Origin: Actinacidiphila glaucinigra
Lineage (GTDB): Bacteria; Actinomycetota; Actinomycetes; Streptomycetales; Streptomycetaceae
NCBI RefSeq assembly: GCF_900188405.1
Contig: NZ_FZOF01000010.1
Span: forward strand, 1 to 64,000
Reading direction: 5' to 3'
Length of the DNA: 64,000 nucleotides
In this document: positions 36,701 to 42,100 of the stretch, one piece after another
Numbering within the stretch: position 1 is the stretch's first letter
Layout of the letters: each line of letters starts with the position of its first letter
Translations under genes and position numbers: made by a program
Notes under the pieces: generated by a model
Databases searched by the model: none
What the model saw: only the letters and a program-made list of their open reading frames with translations
Told to the model about the DNA's origin: nothing

Positions 36701-37656
36701 ATGGAGCGGACGCCCTGCACGACGACGAGCCCGCCCTTGACGAACACCGAGCCGGCGAGTGCGGGCACGTTGTGGAAGTTCTGCATGACCCACAGTCCGC
36801 CCTGGCGCACCCAGGTCAGGCTGATCCGCGCGACGTCCCTCAGACCCGTGAAGACGGTGGCGAACCGGAACCCGTTGACCAAGTCCTTCAGGGACAGGAA
36901 GCCGTTGCGTCCCCACTGGAGGACGGCTTTGAAGCCGGACTTGAGGAGGCCGCCGATGGCGAAGATCGGCAGCGCCTTCGTGGTGGGGGCGATGATGCCG
37001 AGCCCGGCGAGGAACAGGTCGAGGAAACCGATGTCGCCGCGGGCGAAATCGATGGCCGCCTTCACGAACAGCGTCATGTTGACGCCGAGGGCGAGCAGGG
37101 CGACCGGGCCGCCGAAGATCAGCGCTGGGACGATGAGGATGATCGCCAGGATCTGGAACATCTCCCAGAAGACCTGGCAGTCCGAGATCGGCAGCCGGAT
37201 GTCGGAGGCGTTGTTGACCGCGTTCGCGATCGTGTTGCCCAGCTCGTCGAGCTCAGTGCCCGCGCTCTGGGCGGTCTGCCGAAGGGCCTCCAGTTGCGGG
37301 TCGTCCTTCGGCAGGCCGCGTGCGGCCGACAGGGCGCCGTCCGCCCTCCGCTGGGCGTCCTCGATGTGGTTCGCCCAGGCACCGAGGTTCTGGGAGACCT
37401 CCCAGAAGGAGTCGGCCACGTCGTTGATGTGGTTGCGCAGCCTGTCGTCGACCTTGCCCCGCAGCGCGTCGGCGGTCTTCCCGGCGAAGACACTGCTGTC
37501 CGCGGTGTTCATCACCTGGTCGATGGCGTTCGCAATGGTCCTCGCCTGCGAACCGATCTTGACCAGGTCGTCGACCAGCAGACGGATCTGGACCGGGTCT
37601 CCGGGGGTCGGATCCCCGTGGAGGCCGAGAACGTTCCAGTCGCTCGGGCGAGGCAT
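18790..37656 (-). CDS. Giant (6288-residue) type VII-associated polymorphic effector-like protein
   Basis: One uninterrupted frame of 18.9 kb. In order: helical WXG100/PPE-like head (1-150); hydrophobic segments (~168-240); Gly/Pro/Ala linkers with LTGVPAP-type repeats (~578-670); permuted papain-like module with His1047 and Cys1126 (RYNCVRFAEGF); a second copy lacking both residues (~1440-1500); a DUF3626-like stretch (~1970-2110); then three copies of an A+metalloprotease module (HELGHQLGLRDEY at ~2600, 3533, 4458) alternating with two GDAD modules (~2868, 3802); helical part (~4540-4700); 69-residue repeats (~4739-5235); RHS-like Trp/Gly-rich region to ~6020; and a C-terminus with several hydrophobic helices. 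I infer a secreted or surface effector. ATG start with AGAGGGA upstream; in an operon with the EccA-like ATPase. Confidence 0.88.
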   Translation of the reverse strand: MPRPSDWNVLGLHGDPTPGDPVQIRLLVDDLVKIGSQARTIANAIDQVMNTADSSVFAGKTADALRGKVDDRLRNHINDVADSFWEVSQNLGAWANHIEDAQRRADGALSAARGLPKDDPQLEALRQTAQSAGTELDELGNTIANAVNNASDIRLPISDCQVFWEMFQILAIILIVPALIFGGPVALLALGVNMTLFVKAAIDFARGDIGFLDLFLAGLGIIAPTTKALPIFAIGGLLKSGFKAVLQWGRNGFLSLKDLVNGFRFATVFTGLRDVARISLTWVRQGGLWVMQNFHNVPALAGSVFVKGGLVVVQGVRSIPVVVRGWGSAIRAGAPGAWQNFRIFAQETWSSQMAGGKWTRLILPVTHTDIAEYGMKGALRMGFWDRGVMGRGVWDLPVGGTAAHTVSAVPMGPHGATPHLDLGHANINMARMDLEDVRFGNFADTHTSVRPSSFSVAPVSTVDLTGLRVGTVNPVSVHGASAVFDNSTAGFRAMRHMDDVVDIAGTQMSRMRIDALDVAPGQMSGGLGVSAAAPGGHVTHSSGLYVPGSAGAPAVHEGVDVSALVAKGNGGNLLAQGPTGVLTAPPGGTGALHAALTGVPAPAPGSTSLHDLLAVPGAPGAGSGAAHTALTGVQAPPSGAGVHGLLGAPGGTPAHGPLTGVPGHQGGTGAAGGSAFDLLSGGSKGTPNNPVPTHIGSDLGDNVAGAARAHQAQLTLDEIVRPAGSGRPGSVVTDAVPGSTAHGVPAPGLPKGGVHGTPPKDAARSALDLLDDGRGVRPVDDPAFAGAPGTGKAVDTDAGHAFAGAPARSTDDVVVTPGTHDKAVVSGDGHVAVPLRQDPVPVPPAASGGGHVLSREADLLHEVNLKLGKMGSGAVTVEAVTAARQVLEDLRGAAFTKVDIRAQADQLAVHLAGPERGKLPGGVRHTDFTDDAPATPGPGGHHAPPVPPRPPRPESGLLDGLDDVVLDDTGAPLGSRFDFDDDSVPGTPVSEHGTEDLDGFSEFVDLIRPLRQHVERALDNPAANIEVALVASPGGRTWREFSDDVGHAMVAVMLPGERKPLTIGFYPEEGNLFGNPGAIVNDAEYLVSGHVRVLGTYRITAAQLFDGYRYAMANSGAVYDLFRYNCVRFAEGFVSAALGKSVADLWVAAPYRLVDTMLRRDGAWHWADGTTSVAKLTADDTIRYQDAFIEVEDWRVLDEGRFQAATDQAQSFVLFDHQRPLIDGNIATVPQKERLAILGQFEKMITHTILTSGDDAGRQLSRQLGETYGTLRPGLSDLPGPSVTVSAGGDSLPGVGRGSVDSVPEPVPSPGGSAAGDSAGHLPPSSVQYPSDVQHMFGEIDDMLDEMGLFRHSLDDLPSGPPSPVHPGTGGGDVHVGTGGDDVVRFMDDTRPVRQHLEHAIADPAADIRLVLGTDGSTGARSLTVLLPGRDAPVPLGPGAPGELGAVRGTADGAPAGGTHVVEEHRITAAQLENAYLYAARNLPLWHTDAGRFTDGFMDAVLDARPAVPDGSAGRAVRDVTADVTDVPPVVGDKGKGKPSAGTLDTTGTGSDHGGVRGNFADDLSEIDVAASITDARRELINARTIRDDLQTRYVDGVGTSAEVDGVRYLESWQQVRQADDALARAEAHWNELTGGAPLPEVQSYAGHGLGGGARLPEGLRSLLHLKGRGDAVPPAPQGVVQSVDHVPSATHVVTQLEGGKLSHALVPSGQDLTVAHWLSEPQSAHGWPKGQGKEAYEGDLTAHQDILTKGLARAEHDDALKSVLLQQQKSFDENKLLFQALEGRTELRDLRMPQLSAIVMAERRAIRTLAADTDQLTTKLRSDEWEWAKGYRLDGAEAGELVTKVHKHLQDELSLTVNLKLGNQLPGGGTLLDAMTADQQLLRNAWEIDNAGAGYYVTRGNTEEALGLPASVKRTTDASGIYPGQGGKQFAPTAADIADLPNYAALTSKYRPSGVKMYGQAVFHLKPNLMERATFTPADSFGQGLEGAMSVTGRGNMLPLLNHGPEPLVRLAFAEATDFQYDSAFRGLRDAGKLEGKLNRYFEAQLHGGVKWDDLDRVVLVNDGFNPAGLQAQKLQLEQFATDKGLSFTVEVHNARPGAAVSAPGAPPAPPGSGGAHPGGTGGAGPSSVHGPGPTSGHPGGPGTPPAPGGSKAGGAVDEVHESYADLDFARSLLDEGGVPRADLFTDTAARVERSGDASFVSPAAPAASGGSAKLTDDQILNAVVGTGGRNGDERRTLGGFEFGAGTRSNDGKNLVSRPIVVTVKDGGTEADVAVHLNVMLSSGNEADVTVTGGKLANTTEVTITGSKFHLTARPHTDQNLIDLHGPSSDTASKSIHVGPSNAKTGWNSRPGNTRNLAQSLGVSEQKLIEALDNRFPPSGLVETIHRFQDDVERAVVHGSGAEDVRVHFQGDKSFPVRGDSGGVSAPAVTGLSRGAGDVLHGGVPGAGRVDLTLDAGWDAARGAAAPNTVKHSWVDPVSTPRGGGAHAPRYEVQAGYDVRRFEVGGRSVTDLTVKVRLAGDGLSPSQVDALWDRAVSGVESVFNRPGAVLRDESVLHVTLERVTGNASDAHLNVNVGRPQGAMNQHQWRIDATEQDLAHELGHQLGLRDEYRDTTAGHRPEVDGSLMGNYHNAAPEGLSQGGLRPRYLDLIHTQVVSHDHVHVPHVDVDAIDGIAPQAPDKNKVKASTSQPAAVPATLTRQPEATRFTQGYQKIADYYALKPLAQYDGTAKGSLQGGEGTRFVATVIATPDTDLLQLARTYGTAFGKESLGERLGLVIGVNGRVGNDAEITDAVRKFAQQWEKEGDFSVSVTGFTWEQPNRQLLADGGQKMVPYGALREAVIRNNLTEGMLDKLKLNSGGEVYLHVGDADVMSMVVGGKPLFERAAAKIEALTVQNVNAPEVVSGGYTLPGGVAKNAADLDLAVRDAMAKTDTRAIYFPEPNTFIRVDPNHGLEKDIRFGEISGDSINYGAREGERLLDSSLKNRGYIWQGRENQGFVFDSSLALVTDGGRIAKEVGDDPRAILSGLTQSHANPKTWTEQIERHIKLHHPDVLVKDANVGKSLAAIAFHDIQADGITALKTMTRKELGKALPAEADALKQVAGDHPGAVRQLLDMAVDTRNALVDGINKRLPQSVSPSAPAASTSTAAHAGAGTGGRLTPDAVRILDSITSSGTVDGSRRTLAGFEFGKVRDTGSTNLISRPVLMTVTEGDKTVQVAVHLNVMVTPSGRLDGTSVTLNGTDFHLTARSKAAQDLIDKHGPSALTADNSIHVGPGNAKAGWDNRAGHLQNLADELGITRDSLIKALDRRFPPGELPDTVALFQRDVERAVVHASASEVITVEFRGDKSFPVQDKSTGVSARAVDGPAGVVDDFFHGAVPGAGRVDLTLDAGWDAARGAAAPNTVKHSWVDPVSTPRGGGAHAPRYEVRAGYDVRRFELGGRPVTDLTVKVRLAGDGLLPSEVDALWDRAVWGVERVFNRPGAVLRDESVLHVTLERVTGNASDAHLNVNVGRPQGAMNQHQWRIDATEQDLAHELGHQLGLRDEYRDTTAGHRPEVDGSLMGNYHNAAPEGLSQGGLRSRYLDLIHTQVAGHDHVHVPHVDVDAVDGIAPHAPGKNKAKPSTSQLGPVPTSFTQRTEAVRFSEDFNDIAKNYRLNPVAQYDGAAKGSLQGGEGTRFVATVIATPDTDLLTLAKTYGTAFTDESVLGERLGLVIGVNGRVGKEAEITDAVRKFAQQWEKEGNFEVSVTGFTWKQPNSKLVEAGAQKEIPYGALREAVIRDDLTRGMLKKVKLNAEGEVYVHVGDADVKNMVVGGKPLFERAAAKIELLSAQNDGFAPEMVSGGYTLPGGAAKNAADLDLAVRDAMAKTDARAIYFPEPNTFVRVDPNHGLEKDIRFGEVSGRTVSYEAREGERLLDSLVKNRRHLWPGQENKAVVFDSNLALVTDGERIALEVGDDPQSLLTGLTQSHANRKIWTEQMEHFLTLHHPNVLVKDANAGKNLAAIAFHDIKADGITTLAKLDARELGAARSVEWKAVLNAAKGSDGAFKQLVGMAMDTRNALVTGINKHLPLSVSAAAPGATRLTGDGVLDVVIGRGGGRPEDARRTLGGFEFGLKTRNNGGNNLISRPIVVKVVDGGTEAEVAVHVNVVLTSSHETRVAGGSSVTIKGSDFHLTARSKAAQDLIDLHGPSILTADNSVHVGPSNATPGWKNNPGHLQNLADELGVSKDSLLDGLDRRFPPGELLDTLKRLQQDVRRTVVHGSATETVTVRWESGDRSFPVLDKPSQVSPRTVSGPAGSVDDLMHAAGAGRVDLTLDAGWDAARGAAAPNTVKHSWVDPVSTPRGGGAHAPRYEVRAGYDVRTFELGDHSVTDLTVRVRLAADGLSPTEVDALWDRAVSGVERVFNRPGAVLRDESVLHVTLERVTGNASDAHLNVNVGGSRGAMNQHQWRIDATEQDLAHELGHQLGLRDEYRDTTAGHRPEVDGSLMGNYHNAAPEGLSQGGLRPRYLDLIHGQVASHDHVHVPHLPAASDDVIAAGGSGAGELDLLDPAVFKAQTSGSGAAIDAVERRLSELHDVHGTDLAGRISALDELTAAADDFLTAHRGAPGVAGVERMLVQVRAESGAYRLLQERAAFGTGHGGGVAALDDLATRVRAVLAGDDLTQATRVRLQDALTGTERQAGALRLLAGNDVPAASAPAPAAAGRDATPGAGTSSDLPEGSAGSVTRVELSDSGVEGVNGLVIERIAAGDGSVTHRVLGRGFEPDEGRTVVFRDGGFDVRHTASDTVARYNESGIRTAQEAPLRNAAGDPNGLRLHTDLNGHGRPAAARLAGPDAEHHLAEPLEDGTVRVTDTRTGETTRHRTGGHPVDGGLRLRGADGTPAEGDLVLVREDGTTRVTDVQGRDVPRTVTPLEDGAGFRITDDVSGASVRHDGAGRLQESGLSLTGADGGRGDLFLARDGAGTHTLTNAHGVPQRGDVTVLPGDAGFRIIDDGTGATSRHTPDGRWQDAGTALADPADGARGARVVVADGAGGVRLTDGLGRSLTERVTDVGGGRFRTFDDTTGRSVLHDVQGRHVETGTALAGPVAGTPRDRIVVPDAAGGHRLTDATGAALPERVRALPGNGGFRVTHATGYRTFAPDGAFTGDGLRLTGRGGVPAGHLDRAAGGGQRWLDEAFAPDAQRAVTVHGNGHIEIARPGNGHQVFHGTTGELVQEVTPLPGGTRQVTAADGSFARHDEDGALTAHGTPLPDEAGGRVLVTRAPSADEPNGAHWLEDPAGNTIRHWNATGQPAGGVRIECTLPGGPRRGEFLELDPDGVVVRQGFNVLDKGRTTPYQYVLDHGSSTWARTGGADGAPRGVFHHGTADLTGVANGRVVLLSATGAPVPVFERRVLPGGGLLDSFRRTDTIAFGRTNPRTSWARWGDEAALSGSGIREYDTAGTGWRDLDGRGDVVHEYQAGLQKHTNGTGHTLALRDGNGDLRWHRYDGAGKELAEGPRTPDRFDSGWTDLADDGRTLVQRKWGMGRLPEHAGQYEEHKIVPDTGAPGGWRTDGTWQRQSPHGKEVGKAEVVDGHLLVTERWREQRPPVWVRRGLLPGAGDAEGAYAHVLGDNAYQMFTWEKRPIGAGTGTSGVRYVGLDGGVLDLTADGRFARLTTKLHDGTALKVGDHAARPDHAPAAAGHQPWEAGQSRGYRVPQDPAATGLLWRDEYRDAAGVHVVREGLPGGVVREYTTPRAVDAAAGHGTWVTRDAHGNLTGMRQPNPDGTVNSFIEGVGKTDSAKWTWREVDAEGTPLGASGTRKFFRGSSDPKLSWDDSFRDRDAGGRLVRERRMLDKGRYVQAWRDPADGNGWLTAAYDRTGRGIDPGPGRQVRSWWNGTSWQDQWSRGARHFRDELRPLPGTQGATVRLREVPVGLGGPLRVREYDPAVATPHSVWKEFDHESVVRERQAVRGADGTVTGYLETDAWRGQWNRYDADGGLVAQRTDSGLVWERGPLGQMRLVGNEYDYRGALTEIRGWGRRIREAQRMPWSGTVVPDGAGAALREARYEPYWRTVAYKAAVEFGQEFVLEFAANLVVNAIVDAAQHKKFTGDDVLKAFANAAVSSGVKTGFGIAVHENRIPGLRNLGNLKSTLANVDGGKHAQRRPFNHDKTWTNEWAGNETPTRWRGGIYDFAFSAGTSVISGWFNGAMNAAVWGVSDANGTTHHLKGDDAWLDGGINAMAALTTSASTALVKNVLVLGGGSRLFHRQGFADFWIQLPFKIFEKSIQSVYLTGAYRASINPSWYQVPPAGTQ
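21950..23440 (-). repeat. ~207-bp tandem repeats (69-residue units) in the giant gene
   Basis: At least five units with period 69 residues, spotted by the recurring phrase GFRITDD-x-SG-x-x-x-RH-x-x-GR and a following GL-x-L-x-G. Strict 69-residue spacing holds between the GFRITDD, GFRIIDD and RFRTFDD copies (near 22900, 22700 and 22490). The units look like beta-rich stalk repeats that precede the RHS-like part. Confidence 0.7.
24090..25425 (-). repeat. A+metalloprotease module, copy 3 (C-terminal)
   Basis: Third copy of the module whose N-part carries RRTLGGFEF, IHVGPSNA-like (here VHVGPSNA) and RRFPPGELLDT phrases and whose C-part holds the metalloprotease signature HELGHQLGLRDEY (His codon at 24283-24285) and the met-turn-like GSLMGNYHN. 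The metalloprotease part is very similar to copies 1 and 2 at the nucleotide level, even at third codon positions. Unlike copies 1 and 2 it is not followed by a GDAD module. Confidence 0.75.
25440..26815 (-). repeat. GDAD module, copy 2
   Basis: About 450 residues, starting near QYDGAAKGSLQGGEGTRFVA and ending near TRNALVTGINKHLP. It has VGDADVKNMVVGGKPLF (GDAD at residues ~3802-3805) and YFPEPNTFVRVD. The pattern, an early strand with GLVIGVNGRVG and a later D-x-D, is reminiscent of a GT-A glycosyltransferase but this is inference only. Confidence 0.65.
26830..28195 (-). repeat. A+metalloprotease module, copy 2
   Basis: Middle copy, with RRTLAGFEF near 28100 and HELGHQLGLRDEY with the first His codon at 27058-27060 (residue 3533). 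The spacing between HELGH motifs is 2775 bp to copy 3 and 2799 bp to copy 1. Nucleotide similarity is highest from about 26890 to 27530. Confidence 0.75.
28230..29615 (-). repeat. GDAD module, copy 1
   Basis: First copy of the GDAD module: VGDADVMSMVVGGKPLF (residues ~2868-2871 for GDAD), VSGGYTLPGG and YFPEPNTFIRVDPNHG. It is clearly homologous to copy 2 over its whole length but with many substitutions, more than between the metalloprotease parts. Confidence 0.65.
29630..31020 (-). repeat. A+metalloprotease module, copy 1 (N-terminal)
   Basis: First copy, with RRTLGGFEF near 30945 and HELGHQLGLRDEY with the first His codon at 29857-29859 (residue 2600). The HExxHxxGxxD arrangement followed by SLMGNY suggests a metzincin or snapalysin-like zinc peptidase with Asp as the third ligand. 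Confidence 0.75.
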
Positions 37657-37837
37657 GTCAGGATCCCTCTCGGTTCGGAGCGGAGGAGCACGGCGGAGCT
37701 CTCCACGTGGACCACGCGCGGGGCACGCGCGTGGTTCATGTGACGTGGGTCAAACCCGCGCGCCTCGGTGAACCGGCGGGGGGCGTGGTGCGTGGTCGTG
37801 GTGACCGGATTCTCCAAGGACCGTCCGGAGGTCCCCT
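37657..37837. promoter_or_regulatory. Divergent promoter region between giant gene and esx-like genes
   Basis: A 181-bp gap separates the giant gene (minus) from the first WXG-like gene (plus). Each start has a ribosome binding site (AGAGGGA and GGAGG). I cannot place -35/-10 boxes with confidence. It lets the giant effector and the small substrates be co-controlled. Confidence 0.4.
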
Positions 37838-38704
37838 GTGCCCGAGATCAAAATCGACTACGACGTCCTCAACGCGGCCAAGCGCGACCTGGACGCCCTG
37901 GCGGGCGAGATCGACCCGCTCATCACAAAGGGCGTCTTCGGCCGTCTCGGCTCGGGCAGCGGTGAGGCGGAGGCGATCCTCGGACACGAGGGCGTCGCCA
38001 GTGCGATGTCGCTCTTCCACACCAACGCGAGCAGCACCATGAAACGCGCGGACAAGGGCCTGAAGGAGCTGGCGTCCGCGTTCGGCGGCGTGGGCGAGGC
38101 GTTCCGCGAGTTCGACCGCGAGCTGGGCGCCGAGATGGGTGTGATGAGCGCCAATCTGCACGTTCAGAACTGGCGGCAGAAGAAGGACCTGTGGGACTAC
38201 AAGCAGAGCCACCTCAAGGATTGCGAGGGGCCCGGCGAACTGCCGGACTTCTGCTCCGCCACCGACCCCGGTGACACGCCGCCCGACTTCCACGTCGACA
38301 CGCCGAACGGTTCGATCGACTCCCACGTGGAGGTCGACAAGGACGGCAAGGTCATCAAGGAAGTGACCACCGTCAAGTACGACGGCAGCGAGTACACCTC
38401 CACCACCAACTACAACGGTCCGAGCTACACGACGGACACCAAGTATCCCGACGGCAGCACCTCGCACACGGTGGCCAACATCAACGGCGACGGCAGCGGC
38501 TCCATGACCGTCACCGGCAGCGACGGCAGCCACACCGAGTACACCCGCGGCCCCAAGGGCGCCGACGGGAAGGCGCCGGAGTGGACGTGGTCCGGCGGCG
38601 ACAAGCCGGGCGGCGGCCCCGAAGACCCGAAGAACCCCAACAACCCGGACACCCATCCGCAGAACCCGGGTACCCACGGCGGCACCAACCCGAAGATCGC
38701 CTGA
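37838..38704 (+). CDS. WXG100/LXG-like secreted protein with repetitive tail
   Basis: 288 residues, GTG start with GGAGG six bases upstream. The first ~115 residues are a helical hairpin like that of type VII substrates (EIKIDYDVLNAAKRDLDALA, then FREFDRELGAEMGVM) without a signal peptide. The rest is Thr/Asp/Gly-rich with repeating beta-strand phrases (KYDGSEYTSTTNYNG, KYPDGSTSHTV, DGSGSMTVTGSDGSHTEY) and a Pro/Asn/Gly-rich end. This composition suggests an extracellular protein, possibly a co-secretion partner for the giant protein across the divergent promoter. No catalytic motif is visible. Confidence 0.75.
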   Translation: MPEIKIDYDVLNAAKRDLDALAGEIDPLITKGVFGRLGSGSGEAEAILGHEGVASAMSLFHTNASSTMKRADKGLKELASAFGGVGEAFREFDRELGAEMGVMSANLHVQNWRQKKDLWDYKQSHLKDCEGPGELPDFCSATDPGDTPPDFHVDTPNGSIDSHVEVDKDGKVIKEVTTVKYDGSEYTSTTNYNGPSYTTDTKYPDGSTSHTVANINGDGSGSMTVTGSDGSHTEYTRGPKGADGKAPEWTWSGGDKPGGGPEDPKNPNNPDTHPQNPGTHGGTNPKIA

Positions 38705-38752
38705 TCGGGGACACCACCCCCAGGCCAGTCATCAGAACAGAAAGGCGATGCA

Positions 38753-39052
38753 ATGCCTGCGATTCACATCGTTCCCGAGGACGTCCGGCAGCGGGCGGCG
38801 GTCCACGCGGCCACCTGCCAGGAGTGGATGACCCGGCTCGGGAGCCTGAAGGGCCAGGTCGAGAGCATGCTCAACGACGAGCTGGTGCTGCCCCAGGCCA
38901 GCCCTGCCATCCGTGACGCCTACGAGCAGTTCACGGGAAGCCTCACCCAGGCCATCCACGGCCTGGAGAACTTCGGTGAGGCGTTCACCTCGATCGCCAA
39001 GGGCGCCGAGGACTTCGACACCCAGGTCGCGAACAACTTCAACAAGAAGTAG
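38753..39052 (+). CDS. Esx/WXG100-like small protein
   Basis: 99 residues, entirely helical with a central turn (LVLPQASPAIRDAYEQF), the size and hairpin layout of WXG100 proteins, although the literal W-x-G is absent; Trp25 lies before the turn. The C-terminal helix ends in EDFDTQVANNFNKK. ATG start with AGAAAGG upstream. It follows the other WXG-like gene by 48 bp and is followed by a strong terminator, so the two form an operon. A likely heterodimer partner for the N-terminal head of either the 288-residue protein or the giant protein; this is inference. Confidence 0.8.
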   Translation: MPAIHIVPEDVRQRAAVHAATCQEWMTRLGSLKGQVESMLNDELVLPQASPAIRDAYEQFTGSLTQAIHGLENFGEAFTSIAKGAEDFDTQVANNFNKK

Positions 39053-39062
39053 GGGACGCGCG

Positions 39063-39102
39063 CGAAGGGCCGGGCGGGAGTCGTCTCCCGCCCGGCCCTT
39101 CG
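39063..39102 (+). terminator. Rho-independent-type hairpin after the esx-like genes
   Basis: Perfect 18-bp arms (39063-39080 and 39085-39102) starting CGAAGGGCC around a TCGT loop, beginning 11 bases past the stop codon. Confidence 0.75.
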
Positions 39103-39119
39103 TCGTGTCCGGGGCCCGT

Positions 39120-39151
39120 GCCGTGGCCCGCACCGCGGTGCGGGCCACGGC
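39120..39151 (-). terminator. Hairpin after eccC
   Basis: Perfect 15-bp arms (39120-39134 and 39137-39151, GCCGTGGCCCGCACC and its complement) with a 2-base centre, 8 bases past the end of the eccC coding region on the minus strand. Confidence 0.55.
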
Positions 39152-39158
39152 GCGGGCG

Positions 39159-42100
39159 TCACTCCGTGCGGAGCGAGGTCAGCGGCACCTGGAGCGCCAT
39201 CACCTCGTTGCCCGGTCCCGCGGTCCAGCCGCGGCCCGCGTGGGGTGCCACCCGGGTGACGGCGTGCGGGAGCCGTACGCCGATCAGGTCTCCCTCGGTG
39301 GTGCTCTTGGGCCCCAGCAGCAGGCCGCGGCGGGCCTTGCGGGCGCTGGACATCCAGCCGCTCATGCCGCCCTGGACACCGTCGGCGGTCGCGGCGTAGA
39401 CCAGGCCGAGGCCCTGGTCGCGGCCGGACACCGTGATCTCCTTGAGGAGCTTGTCCGCGCCGGACATCGCCAGCAGGTCGGCGTCGTCGACCATCACCAC
39501 CCGCGGGCCGGGCAGCGCGGCGAGCGCGGAGCGCACCGCCTCCTCGGTCGGTTCGGTGTCGGTGATGACGCGGACCGTGGTGTGCCGGCTGAGTCCGCGC
39601 AGCGGGGACTCGCGCGGGGTGAGGACGACCAGCGAGGTACCCCCGGCGAGCAGCGAGACCGCCAGGGAGGCGAGCGCGTTGCTCCGCCCGGACCCGGTGG
39701 GGCCGATGACGCCGAACACCGCGGACGCGCCCGCGAGGTCCACGCCGACCGGTTCGCCCTGGTCGCCGCCGATGCCCAGCAGGCCCCACAGGGGCCGCCG
39801 CTGCCCGGCGGGCACCTTGTCGTAGACGTCGGCGAACTCCGCGGACCGCGGCAGCGAGGCCACCGTGAAGGGGCGCCGTGCCTGCGGCACCCTCGCGTCG
39901 CGCTTGAGCGCGGCGGCGCCGATCTTGCGGAGCGCCTCGACCTGCTCGGTGCCGCCGCCAGGGGCGAGCAGCGCGATCTGGGTCTCGGTACCGGTCAGGA
40001 CGTGCCAGCCACGGCCGGGCGGGATCTCCGCCGGCAGCTTGCCGGGCTTCATGCCGACGGCCTGGACGTCGGAGCGGTCGCCGGGCCGCAGGAGCAGCCG
40101 GTGGTCGTTGTGCGCCGCCATGCGGCCGCTGAGCAGGGAGCGTTCGGAGGTGCCGATGAAGTGGATGCCGGCGCCGGCGCCTTCGCGTACCAGGCGGACC
40201 ATGTCCTGGTACATGTGGCTGTACTCGTGCTCGTCGAGCATGGCCGACAGGGCGTCCCAGCCGTCGACCAGCAGCAGGATGTGCGCCGGGCGTTCGGCCT
40301 TCGGGAGGACCTTGCGCAGTTCGTCGATGCCGGTGGCGCTGTGCTGCTGCGCCAGTTCCTGGCGGTTGACGAGCTCCTGGTTGAGGCGGCGCAGCAGCCG
40401 TTCCAGCCGCTCGGTGTCGTGGCGGGGGACGACGGCACCGCAGTGCGGGAGGGTGGTGAGCGCGGCCAGGCCGCCGCCCGCCGCGTCGATGCCGTAGAAG
40501 TGCACGTCGGCGGTGCTCTGGTGACGCGCGGCGGAGCCGGCCAGGGTGCGCAGCACCTGGGTGCGGCCGGAGCGGGGGGCGCCGATGACGTACAGATGGC
40601 CGAAGTTGCTGAGGTCGGCCGCGGCCACGTGGCGCTGCTGCAGCTGCGGCACGTCCTCCAGGGCGTACGGGATGAGCAGGCGTCCCTCGCGGACGGGGTT
40701 CATCGCGTCGAGGTCGTCGAGCAGGACCCGGCGTTCCAGCGCGGGCAACCAGGGGCTCGGCTGCGGGGTGTAGTCCTCGAGCTGCCCCGCGGCCCCGCGG
40801 ATCTCGTCCACCAGCACCTGCAGGTCGGTGGGGGCGGGCGCCTGGGCGCTCTGGGTGAGGACGACTTCCGACGCGGCCGGCGCCGCGGCCCGGCCGAGCG
40901 CGTCCCAGGACAGCTCCGACGCCACGACGGGCTTGCGGGCGCCGCTGTCGGCCTCGGTCTCCTCGGCGGACTTCGGCCGCGGGCGCTCGGCGCCCACCCA
41001 CGCGGTCTGGAAGGGGTCGGCGGACTTGGGGCCTCGCCGAACGAGGGCACGTCCGGGGGTGGTGGCGGAGATGTCGACGGCGTCGTTGACGTCGATGACG
41101 TCCTGGCTCTCGGACTGGTCGGTGACCCGCAGCGCGATCCGGAGGTTGGTGTTGGCGCGGATGTCGGCGGTCACCACGCCGGCGGGACGCTGGGTGGCCA
41201 GGATCAGGTGGATACCGAGCGACCGTCCGCGCTGGGCGATGCTGATGAGTCCGGGCACGAAGTCGGGCACCTCGCGCACCAGGGTGGCGAACTCGTCGAT
41301 GACCAGCAGGAGCCGCGGAAGCGGCGCGAGCGTGGGGTCGGCGGCGCGCTTGGCCTGGTACTCGGGGAGGTCCTTGGCGTCGGCCGCGGCCAGGACGTGC
41401 TCACGCCGCATCAGCTCGGCGCCCAGCGACTCCAGGGCGCGCTCGACCAGGTGGGCGTCGAGGTCGGTGACCATGCCGAGGGTGTGCGGCAGGTTCGCGC
41501 ACTCCTTGAAGGCGCTGCCGCCCTTGTAGTCGACGAGGACGAAGGTCAGCTCGTCGGGCCGGTTGGCGGTGGCCAGGGAGGCGACGAAGGTCTGCAGGAG
41601 CTCGGACTTTCCGGAGCCGGTGGTACCGGCGACCAGTCCGTGCGGGCCGTCCTGGACGAGGTCGAGGGAGAACGGGCCCTCGAAGCCGCTGCCGAGCACG
41701 AAGGAGGTGGCGGCGGGACGGGACCGCCAGCCCGCCAGGATCTTCTCGGCGCTGGGCGGTTCCTGGCTCAGCAGGTCCAGCAGCTTCACGCGCTGCGGGA
41801 GTCCCGCGTCGTGCTCGGGGCTGACGTCGCGGACCGGCGCCACGGCGCGGGCGACCTGCTCGCACCACTCAGGCGTGACCTGGTCCGCGCGGACCCCCGG
41901 GACCTCGGGCGTGCCGGGACGCTTGACGGTGAGCCGGCCGGCCTCGGCGAGCACCACTCCGGTGCTCTCCTCGGGCAGCAGCCGCTCCTGCTCGTCGAGG
42001 CACAGGCTGAAGACGCGCGCGGCCGGGCCCTCGGTGAGGACCTGGACCATGCCGGGCACGTCGCGCAGCCGCCGGGCGCCGTCGGCGATCACCAGGACGT

